Below, piece after piece: positions 1-4,805 of a stretch of 6,844 nt of DNA (its first letter is position 1; the number at the start of each line of letters is the position of its first letter). The DNA is from Lachnospiraceae bacterium (GTDB lineage: Bacteria; Bacillota_A; Clostridia; Lachnospirales; Lachnospiraceae), in contig JAFYAD010000154.1 of NCBI GenBank assembly GCA_017540915.1, positions 1-6,844 of the forward strand. Direction: 5' to 3'. A program made the position numbers and the translations under genes. The notes beneath the pieces were generated by a model, which saw nothing but the letters and a program-made list of their open reading frames with translations, was not told where the DNA came from and searched no databases.

Positions 1-132
1 AAGTCGGGTGACAACTTTAACACACTGCTGAAGGTATGGTGTGCAGAACCTTCTACATGTGAGCCTGTAGAGTATGACATCAAGTGTACAAAGACTGTTA
101 ATGTACAGGGTAACGGCGGAAACGAAATATAA
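1..132 (+). CDS. C-terminal fragment of a Cys-containing protein, possible RiPP precursor (5' end outside window)
   Basis: Frame 1 is open from the first base to a TAA at 130-132 and gives 43 residues with no internal ATG, so the gene begins upstream of the window. The visible part is small, polar and soluble. It has cysteines at fragment residues 14, 20 and 29 (spacing C-x5-C-x8-C), one Trp just before the first Cys (VWC), and a tail rich in Gly and Asn (GNGGNEI). An intrinsic terminator follows 25 bp later, then an ABC exporter gene on the same strand. A short Cys-bearing product, terminator, then exporter is a common arrangement for a highly expressed RiPP precursor with reduced read-through into transport genes. 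I do not recognise the family. It could equally be the tail of a longer enzyme or surface protein, since total length is unknown. Reading frame and stop are seen directly; the precursor role is inference. Confidence 0.6.
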   Translation, partial: KSGDNFNTLLKVWCAEPSTCEPVEYDIKCTKTVNVQGNGGNEI

Positions 133-157
133 TTACTATCAAGGGTAACAGAGAATT

Positions 158-190
158 GGACCTCATCGGGTTGATGGGGTCCTTTGTTTT
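158..190 (+). terminator. Intrinsic terminator between the Cys-containing gene and the ABC exporter
   Basis: The arms GGACCTCATC (158-167) and GATGGGGTCC (173-182) pair over 10 bp with one U-G wobble around a 5-nt loop (GGGTT). They are followed directly by TTTGTTTT (183-190). This is a classical rho-independent terminator for the upstream gene. Because no convincing separate promoter is visible before the exporter gene, it may act as a partial terminator that keeps the first gene at higher mRNA level than the exporter. Confidence 0.85.
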
Positions 191-193
191 AGG

Positions 194-218
194 GTTGCTA
201 TTTGTTGAGAATAGTAAC
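194..218 (+). other. Short hairpin in the leader of the ABC exporter gene
   Basis: GTTGCTATT (194-202) pairs with AATAGTAAC (210-218) over 9 bp, with one G-U wobble and a 7-nt loop. The hairpin ends 5 nt before the weak Shine-Dalgarno GGGA (224-227) of the exporter. It could set mRNA stability or ribosome access. The right arm is also part of the inverted repeat that recurs after the gene, so the structure may instead reflect a DNA site. The function is unknown. Confidence 0.4.
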
Positions 219-219
219 A
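197..219 (+). repeat. Left arm of 23-bp imperfect inverted repeat flanking the ABC exporter gene
   Basis: This stretch matches the reverse complement of 1984-2006 at 19 of 23 positions, including an unbroken 10-bp block (AATAGTAACA, 210-219). The two arms face each other across the whole exporter gene. They may be two operators for one regulator, remnants of module insertion, or chance in AT-rich spacers. Confidence 0.45.
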
Positions 220-235
220 CTTTGGGATAGATGTC

Positions 236-1978
236 ATGTCATTGAAAGGTTATAAAGAGCAGTTAAAATGGATATATCAGTACGCACGTCATTACGTGGG
301 TGCTATGATCTTCTATACCCTGCTGGGGTTTGTGGGCATCGGCACCGGCCTTTTGAGCAGCCTTGTGTCCAAGGACCTGGTAGATATCATAACAGGACAT
401 GACACAGGTGAAGTGGTGCAGACCTTCAGCATCATGATCAGCATGACGTTACTCTCTACTGCCATAAATAAGGCTTCTGATTACGTCGCCAGCAAGATAA
501 ATTACAGAGTGGATGCCAATATCAAATCTGATATATTTGAAAAAATACTGGTGACGGACTGGGAGAGTCTGACCAACTACCATACCGGAGATCTTCTGGT
601 GAGATGGAGTTCGGATGTGTCCACCATCTCAAACGGTATCCTGACCTATGTGCCTAATCTTATCGTATATGTGGCCCGGTTTGTGAGTGCCCTTGTCATG
701 GTGATCTATTACGACTGGACATTTGCGGTGTTCGCTATTGTGAGCATGCCCTTTTCTTTTCTGATCAGCAGGGAATCCATGAAGAGGATGCGCCGCAATA
801 ATGCAAAAAGCGCCAACATAAATGCCCGCATGTCCGGCTTCAATCAGGAGGCATTTTCCAACATTCAGACCATAAAGGCCTTTGATCTTGTAAAGGAATA
901 CTCGAAAAGGTTACGGAATATTCAGGAAGAATTCATAGGGATGCGTCTGTCTTTCCAGAGGATGAGCATGTTCACATCCCTACTGATGGTGCTGCTGTCA
1001 ATGGTGGTATCCTATGTTTCATACGGCTGGGGTATATACAGGGTGTGGAGCGGAGCCATAACCTACGGTACCATGACCATGTTTTTGACTTTGGCGTCAA
1101 CCCTTTCTTCATCTGTGAATAACCTTATAAATCTCATACCCGGCGCAGTGAGCCTGTCCGTGTCCACCAGAAGACTTATGGATATTGTGGAGATGCCCAG
1201 GGAGGATTATTCCGAGGATGATGCCATGGCACAGTACATGAGGGAAAATCATGACCGAGGCATAGGCTTTGTAGTGGACAATGTAAGCTATGCATATATG
1301 AACGGCACAGAGGTGTTTAAGGGCGCATGCATGGAGGCGAGGCCGCACAGGATAGTGGGGCTTATTGGTCCCTCGGGAGAGGGTAAGACCACCATGATGC
1401 GTATGCTCCTGGCACTGATAAATCCTTCAGAGGGTAGTATCAGTCTGGTACCGGGTGGTGAAGACCTGGAATCAGGGGATGTCAGGAAGCTTACGGCTTC
1501 CTCCAGAAAGCTTTTTTCCTATGTGCCACAGGGCAACACTATGTTTTCAGGCACTATAAAAGATAATATGTTAAGGATAAAGCCGGATGCAACGGATGAG
1601 GAGATCATAGAGGCGTTAAAGAGCGCCTGCGCGTGGGGGTTTGTATCGAAGCTTCCGGATGGAATCGACAGTGTCATAAAAGAGAGAGGCGGCGGCTTCT
1701 CCGAAGGGCAGGCACAGCGTCTTTCCATTGCGAGAGCCCTGCTTCGAAAGTCGCCGATACTGCTGTTGGACGAGGCGACATCGGCGCTGGATGAGACCAC
1801 ACAGAAGGAACTCTTAAAGAACATCACTCAGGACAGATATCCCAGGACCTGTGTGGTGACCACTCACAGACTGAGCCTTCTCAAGGTTTGCGACAGTGTG
1901 TATGAGATAAGGGATAAAAAATGTAATCTCCTGAAGGAAGAGAATATCAGGGAGATATTGAGAAATATAATGGATTGA
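236..1978 (+). CDS. Type I ABC exporter, fused membrane and ATPase domains, probable peptide exporter
   Basis: This is a 580-residue half-transporter that would act as a homodimer in the cytoplasmic membrane and use ATP to export a substrate. Residues about 20-310 form the six-helix type I exporter domain, with helices near 21-43, 63-80, 137-157, 160-178, 246-270 and 278-300. The ATPase domain follows: Walker A GPSGEGKT at 378-385, Q-loop Gln432, signature FSEGQ at 488-492 (a variant of LSGGQ), Walker B ILLLDE at 508-513, D-loop SALD at 516-519 and switch His544. Length is normal for the family. There is no N-terminal C39 peptidase domain, so any leader removal needs a separate protease; the S24/S26-like peptidase 1.7 kb away is a candidate. 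The ATG at 236 follows only a weak GGGA site. The preceding terminator suggests read-through expression from the upstream gene. The exporter role is secure; a peptide substrate is inferred from the neighbours, and a lipid or drug exporter cannot be excluded. Confidence 0.93.
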   Translation: MSLKGYKEQLKWIYQYARHYVGAMIFYTLLGFVGIGTGLLSSLVSKDLVDIITGHDTGEVVQTFSIMISMTLLSTAINKASDYVASKINYRVDANIKSDIFEKILVTDWESLTNYHTGDLLVRWSSDVSTISNGILTYVPNLIVYVARFVSALVMVIYYDWTFAVFAIVSMPFSFLISRESMKRMRRNNAKSANINARMSGFNQEAFSNIQTIKAFDLVKEYSKRLRNIQEEFIGMRLSFQRMSMFTSLLMVLLSMVVSYVSYGWGIYRVWSGAITYGTMTMFLTLASTLSSSVNNLINLIPGAVSLSVSTRRLMDIVEMPREDYSEDDAMAQYMRENHDRGIGFVVDNVSYAYMNGTEVFKGACMEARPHRIVGLIGPSGEGKTTMMRMLLALINPSEGSISLVPGGEDLESGDVRKLTASSRKLFSYVPQGNTMFSGTIKDNMLRIKPDATDEEIIEALKSACAWGFVSKLPDGIDSVIKERGGGFSEGQAQRLSIARALLRKSPILLLDEATSALDETTQKELLKNITQDRYPRTCVVTTHRLSLLKVCDSVYEIRDKKCNLLKEENIREILRNIMD

Positions 1979-1983
1979 GAAAA

Positions 1984-2006
1984 TGTTACTATTCACAGCC
2001 AATATC
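1984..2006 (-). repeat. Right arm of 23-bp imperfect inverted repeat flanking the ABC exporter gene
   Basis: Read on the minus strand, this arm matches 197-219 at 19 of 23 positions (mismatches at repeat positions 2, 7, 9 and 12). It starts 5 bp after the exporter stop codon, and its last 7 bases are the start of the long hairpin at 2000-2060. Confidence 0.45.
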
Positions 2007-2060
2007 ATGTAGTATACAGGCTGGCGGTTTGTTTGGCAGACTGTATGCTATATGATATTG
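2000..2060 (+). terminator. Long hairpin between convergent genes, probable transcript end of the ABC exporter
   Basis: The arms 2000-2019 and 2041-2060 pair along all 20 positions, 18 Watson-Crick and two G-U (2009:2051 and 2013:2047), around a 21-nt loop. Three further pairs inside the loop are possible (2021-2023 with 2037-2039). Both wobbles are G-U only in plus-strand RNA; in minus-strand RNA they would be A-C mismatches. The structure therefore suits the exporter transcript best. It lies between the convergent exporter and kinase-like genes. No U-tract follows, so it may act as a 3'-end stabiliser or a non-canonical terminator, and could also serve the minus-strand gene less efficiently. 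Confidence 0.6.
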
Positions 2061-2076
2061 ACCGGAATCAGTCACT

Positions 2077-3456
2077 TTACATACAGCTCACAGTATTGTC
2101 GATAAATGATCGCATGAGAAGTGCAGTCTCATCTTCCATGTTGGCATGGAGAGTGGCTGTTATGATCTTATGAGAGGAACACATTTTATTGAGAAAGTCA
2201 AATTTCGCGTGGGTTTCTGAGGCTCCTAAGGAAGGAGATATGAGTCTGTTGGCGGTGGCGAGGACGTTGCGCGGGTAAGGAATTTCTTCTGCTGCGGGAA
2301 TGTGGCTTCGCTTTATGAACACTATGCCGCCCAATATGCGAACTTCCGTATCACAGATGCCGGATGTCCCGCACCAGGGCGTTCCGTAGACAAGGTATTC
2401 ACCCCCGGACTCATCAAAGCCTATGAGGTTTAAGTCTCCGTTTATGAGAACGGATCCGAAGAGCTTCTGCCACATATTCGTATGAGTGGATTTCCCTGTG
2501 CCGGAGGGTGCCGAAAAGCAGAATACACGGTCACGGTACAGAAGGGAAGAGCTGTGCAGCATGTACCGGTTTTCTGTTGCAGCTTTCAGCATAAAGGGAA
2601 AGCGCAGTGACAGAAACAGGCTTTCGGTTATGATATCATTCGTGTTGAGACACACGGTGACTTTCTCAAAATCCTTTGTCACCAGTATGCAGTCCAGAAA
2701 ATTAAAGGCTTCTGAGCCAAAGCGGAGGCAATAACGCTCCACCGCATCATACATGGATATCTCATTGCTTTCGAATATGGCAGGTGGCAGATTGTTGCTG
2801 CAGCAATCTTTGAAAGGAGTTGCTTTATCCATAAATATATGCTGCACCGGTTTGTCAGTATTACCGGTGCCGTCTGAGTGTGAACCGATACCGCTATGAG
2901 CGTTTGTTTTGTTGCATCCGCTGCTGCCGGTTGATACAGTTGTCCTGAATCTGTCAAAATACCTGCTCAGCATATCGGATAGAACTTCGGTCAGGGCAGG
3001 AATGCATGAGAAAGACAAAGCTATTCCTCCGACGGTATACTGTGACGGTACAGGCGACATGTCAGAGGATTCGGTATAGTTGATGGTGTTCTGTTCATAT
3101 TCTTTTTCGATTGATACAGTCTCACTGGAAACAGTTTTATCAGATGCTATTTTATCAGAAGCTTTTTGGTCGGATACTTCCACATCGTTTATAAATGCAC
3201 GGGAATCGTACAAACTGTCGATAAAGGCGTTGATGTCCCCGGAGAGAGCTTCCACCTCATCCGCTGTGACATCATAGCAGGAAACGGCTTTTTGTATGAG
3301 CGCAGCTCTGTCACAGTCAGATGCATTTTCCCACAGGAAAGCACCGGTGTTATTTAGGGTGACAGGTTTAAGACCCAGGGTAACGCCTGCGGTGTCCGGA
3401 TAGAGGACATGCTCGTTTCCAATGTTTATGTGATGATAGTGTGGGTTTCTTTTCAT
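2077..3456 (-). CDS. PqqD/RRE-like domain fused to HPr-kinase-like P-loop kinase domain
   Basis: This 459-residue soluble protein has two recognisable parts. Residues about 8-92 look like a PqqD/RRE winged-helix domain, the fold that binds RiPP leader peptides: a beta-hairpin start, then LNNTGAFLWENA, then helices ending in INAFIDSLYDSRAFIN. A polar linker follows (about 93-150, with pentapeptide repeats), and a second Ser/Gly/Thr-rich stretch lies near 173-202. Residues about 290-450 resemble the HPr kinase core: His301 in MLHSSSLLY, P-loop APSGTGKST at 316-324, a Walker-B-like INGDLNLI around Asp341, and YGTPWCGTSG at 358-367, followed by the beta strand GGIVFIKR. The usual Asp-Asp pair reads Gly340-Asp341. 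HPr-kinase homologues in lasso peptide clusters (paeninodin kinase PadeK) phosphorylate the precursor, so a substrate-peptide kinase is a reasonable inference; a metabolic HPr role is unlikely given the RRE. AGGAGA (3465-3470) lies 8 nt before the ATG. The gene is convergent with the exporter and divergent from the peptidase. Confidence 0.88.
   Translation of the reverse strand: MKRNPHYHHINIGNEHVLYPDTAGVTLGLKPVTLNNTGAFLWENASDCDRAALIQKAVSCYDVTADEVEALSGDINAFIDSLYDSRAFINDVEVSDQKASDKIASDKTVSSETVSIEKEYEQNTINYTESSDMSPVPSQYTVGGIALSFSCIPALTEVLSDMLSRYFDRFRTTVSTGSSGCNKTNAHSGIGSHSDGTGNTDKPVQHIFMDKATPFKDCCSNNLPPAIFESNEISMYDAVERYCLRFGSEAFNFLDCILVTKDFEKVTVCLNTNDIITESLFLSLRFPFMLKAATENRYMLHSSSLLYRDRVFCFSAPSGTGKSTHTNMWQKLFGSVLINGDLNLIGFDESGGEYLVYGTPWCGTSGICDTEVRILGGIVFIKRSHIPAAEEIPYPRNVLATANRLISPSLGASETHAKFDFLNKMCSSHKIITATLHANMEDETALLMRSFIDNTVSCM
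3115..3174 (-). repeat. Four imperfect 15-bp tandem repeats in the linker of the kinase-like gene
   Basis: The minus-strand codons for residues 95-114 encode SDQKA, SDKIA, SDKTV and SSETV in tandem. The middle two units are most alike at DNA level (TTTTATCAGA shared on the plus strand). The repeats build a charged, flexible Ser/Asp/Lys linker between the RRE-like domain and the rest of the protein. Copy number could vary between strains by slippage. Confidence 0.7.
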
Positions 3457-3563
3457 GTGACCGGTCTCCTGTGTTTTTTCAAGTGTACCTGTATCTCTGT
3501 TTTTATAATTTATGCAGAAGAGGCATTATCACAGATGGATGTGATGTGCCGGAATAAATCAGA

Positions 3564-3573
3564 AAAGCGCTTT
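3564..3573. promoter_or_regulatory. 10-bp perfect palindrome, possible operator
   Basis: AAAGCGCTTT is perfectly self-complementary. It sits just upstream of the plus-strand -10 hexamer, about where a -35 element would be, and about 15-24 bases downstream of the predicted minus-strand start. A repressor bound here could affect both divergent genes. There is no direct evidence of binding. Confidence 0.3.
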
Positions 3574-3587
3574 AAACAGTAACTGCA

Positions 3588-3593
3588 TATAAT
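3588..3593 (+). promoter_or_regulatory. Perfect -10 hexamer directed toward the peptidase gene
   Basis: TATAAT is an exact sigma-A -10. No matching -35 is visible 16-18 bp upstream, and the TG at 3584-3585 is one base too far away for a standard extended -10. A start near 3600 would give a leader of about 120 nt before the peptidase ATG at 3722. Promoter strength is uncertain, and activator help is possible. Confidence 0.4.
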
Positions 3594-3594
3594 G

Positions 3595-3622
3595 ATTATA
3601 TACCATAAAAATCAGATGTCAT
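3595..3622 (-). promoter_or_regulatory. Sigma-A promoter for the PqqD-kinase gene
   Basis: Read on the minus strand, -35 ATGACA (3617-3622, one mismatch to TTGACA), a 16-bp spacer and -10 TATAAT (3595-3600, perfect) form a good housekeeping promoter. Transcription would begin near 3588 and leave an untranslated leader of about 130 nt before the ATG at 3456. The -10 is one half of the 15-bp palindrome ATATAATGATTATAT (3587-3601), whose other half supplies the plus-strand -10. Confidence 0.65.
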
Positions 3623-3641
3623 AGATTTATTTTTTTATGAC
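3618..3641. promoter_or_regulatory. Inverted repeat overlapping the minus-strand -35, possible operator
   Basis: GTCATA (3618-3623) and TATGAC (3636-3641) are perfect 6-bp inverted arms separated by 12 AT-rich bases. The left arm overlaps the -35 of the minus-strand promoter, a position suited to a repressor. It also covers the ATG of the small ORF at 3637. Confidence 0.25.
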
Positions 3642-3729
3642 CCTCAAATCATTTAATGCAAATATTAGCAGTTTGTCCGGAATGAGTGCCATAGAAAAGA
3701 TCCGAAAATGGAGTATATGTGATGAGTGA
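3637..3729 (+). CDS. Possible 30-residue small ORF overlapping the peptidase start
   Basis: ATG at 3637 opens 30 codons ending at TGA 3727-3729. The product begins MTLKSFNAN, contains SLSGMSAIEKI and ends KWSICDE, so a basic/hydrophobic middle leads to a C-terminal Trp, Ser and a single Cys. Its stop overlaps the peptidase start by 8 nt (ATGAGTGA, 3722-3729), an arrangement typical of translational coupling. The size and residues would fit a small precursor or a leader ORF. Against it, no Shine-Dalgarno is visible before 3637 (the upstream bases are T-rich), and an open stretch of 30 codons is not rare by chance. An internal ATG at 3682 would give 15 residues and also lacks a good ribosome site. 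Confidence 0.3.
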   Translation: MTLKSFNANISSLSGMSAIEKIRKWSICDE

Positions 3730-4135
3730 GATGGAACAAAAGCTTCAGGCAGGAAACGCCGTGAGCTTCACAATACACGGCAACAGTATGTTCCCCCTGC
3801 TGGTGGGAGAACGTGACCGGGTGGTGGTCGAGCCTGTGGGCAGATTAAAGCGCGGTATGGTGGCGCTGTATCGCCGTGATGACGGCAGGCTGATATTGCA
3901 TCGTATACATCGCGTTTCGGAGGAGGGCATATATATGGTGGGGGACAATCAGTCAGGCATCGAGGGTCCTCTCAGGAGATCACAGGTTTTAGGTGAAGCG
4001 ACCGTTTTTTTCCGCGGGGGCAGAAGGATCAAAAAAAATGATCCCGGCTACGTTATGTATGCCGGGATCTGGCTTATGGCACGTCCCTTCAGAAAGTTTT
4101 TTGCCAATCTGTATCATATATTTAAGAGAAGCTGA
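3722..4135 (+). CDS. S24/S26-like serine peptidase (small, SipW-like Ser/His type), candidate leader protease
   Basis: The product is a 137-residue relative of signal peptidase I and LexA-type peptidases. Near the N-terminus HGNSMFP carries the nucleophile Ser22. LILHRI places His60 where bacterial signal peptidases have Lys, the pattern of SipW-type and archaeal/ER enzymes. MVGDN (Gly74-Asp75-Asn76) fits the later conserved GDN box. Unlike housekeeping signal peptidase it has no N-terminal membrane anchor; only a moderately hydrophobic, basic C-terminal segment (about 108-137) might touch the membrane. I chose ATG 3722 because GGAG (3710-3713) lies 8 nt upstream; GTG 3719 and ATG 3731 are alternatives. 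Small peptidases of this kind recur beside RRE-kinase proteins in clostridial peptide loci, so a role in leader cleavage is a fair inference. The gene diverges from the kinase-like gene and converges, with a 1-nt gap, on the membrane-protein gene at 4137. Its coding sequence contains the terminator of that opposing operon. Confidence 0.88.
   Translation: MSEMEQKLQAGNAVSFTIHGNSMFPLLVGERDRVVVEPVGRLKRGMVALYRRDDGRLILHRIHRVSEEGIYMVGDNQSGIEGPLRRSQVLGEATVFFRGGRRIKKNDPGYVMYAGIWLMARPFRKFFANLYHIFKRS
4031..4069 (-). terminator. Intrinsic terminator of the minus-strand membrane operon, inside the peptidase gene
   Basis: On the minus strand GATCCCGGC (4069-4061) pairs perfectly with GCCGGGATC (4048-4040) around a 12-nt loop, followed by A and eight T residues (4038-4031). 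This is a textbook rho-independent terminator placed about 70 bp beyond the TAG of the 222-residue gene. It lies wholly within the convergent peptidase coding sequence (codons for KKNDPGYVMYAGI), so the two mRNAs overlap antisense by roughly 100 nt at their 3' ends. Confidence 0.85.
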
Positions 4136-4136
4136 T

Positions 4137-4805
4137 CTATTTTGACAAGCCGGAAGAAGAGGTCATGGCAGACATGAATGCCAGTTTTGAGAGAGGTTTT
4201 TTGTACAGCCAGTTTGAAAGAGCCCAGGACAGTACGGAACCTGCGGTCAATAAGATATATGCCATGGCTACACATAACCAGAAGTTTTCCAGGAGAGGGA
4301 AATTCTTGTTTGATATAATGTTTACAAAGGTTACGGGAACAGTCATGCTAAGTACCATTCCGATGGTGGCTGCGATAAAGTATTTGTAGACAATGCCAAA
4401 GTAGGTCATGGTTATGAGGAGCAGGAATCCGATATATACCATGTTTTTGCCGTATAAGTACATCTTTTCCGGATCAGCGGATCTTGAGAATACCCAGGTT
4501 ATGATGACCATGATGGTAAATGTTACATATGTCCATGGAACCACTGCGATATAGGGGTAAGTACACTGGATCTTCTTTTTGTAAGGGGAAGACTGTATCA
4601 GGGTGGATACGCCGGAAGACAGTATCATCTGGTGTAAGAAGAGTCCTGATAATATAAAGTAGAAGGCACCTATGGGCTCTGTACCCTTTGTGGCGATCTC
4701 CAGAGCTATACCTATCAGCGAGAAGATCGCTGCGATCAATATCTGTTTTTTTACGGATAATCCGTATTGTATCAGTTTATATGCATTCTTTAATTCCTTA
4801 AACAT
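4137..4805 (-). CDS. Six-helix integral membrane protein, probable ABC-2-type permease subunit
   Basis: This 222-residue protein has about six hydrophobic helices near residues 21-37, 45-62, 86-106, 120-140, 143-164 and 173-195, short charged loops, and no signal peptide or catalytic motif. I do not recognise a named family. Its layout (two helices, a cytoplasmic segment with SSPYKKK at 72-78, then four helices) resembles that of the N-terminal 215 residues of the protein encoded directly upstream, so the two may be paralogous permease parts. Its ATG overlaps the upstream stop by 8 nt (ATGTTTAA), and a strong AAAGGAGG lies 6 nt before the start, so translation is coupled. The upstream operon carries a probable ABC ATPase, which makes a transporter permease role likely. 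The intrinsic terminator at 4031-4069 ends the transcript. Substrate is unknown; self-immunity against an exported peptide is one possibility. Confidence 0.75.
   Translation of the reverse strand: MFKELKNAYKLIQYGLSVKKQILIAAIFSLIGIALEIATKGTEPIGAFYFILSGLFLHQMILSSGVSTLIQSSPYKKKIQCTYPYIAVVPWTYVTFTIMVIITWVFSRSADPEKMYLYGKNMVYIGFLLLITMTYFGIVYKYFIAATIGMVLSMTVPVTFVNIISNKNFPLLENFWLCVAMAYILLTAGSVLSWALSNWLYKKPLSKLAFMSAMTSSSGLSK

Noticed and set aside
205..233. TTGAGA (205-210) as -35 for an exporter promoter
   Set aside because: The bases 16-18 bp downstream (around 227-233) do not resemble TATAAT, and the start would fall on or after the initiation codon.
1519..1827. Open frame of 102 codons on the minus strand
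   Set aside because: It is antisense to the ATPase domain of the ABC exporter, over the signature and Walker B codons; it is a shadow frame.
3501..3529. Second minus-strand promoter with TATAAA close to the kinase-like gene
   Set aside because: The hexamer at 3501-3506 is acceptable, but the bases 17 bp upstream (GATAAT) do not match a -35; the promoter at 3595-3622 is far better.
3535..3582. 15-codon plus-strand ORF in the divergent region
   Set aside because: It has no ribosome site, ends before the predicted plus-strand start, and is too short to support.
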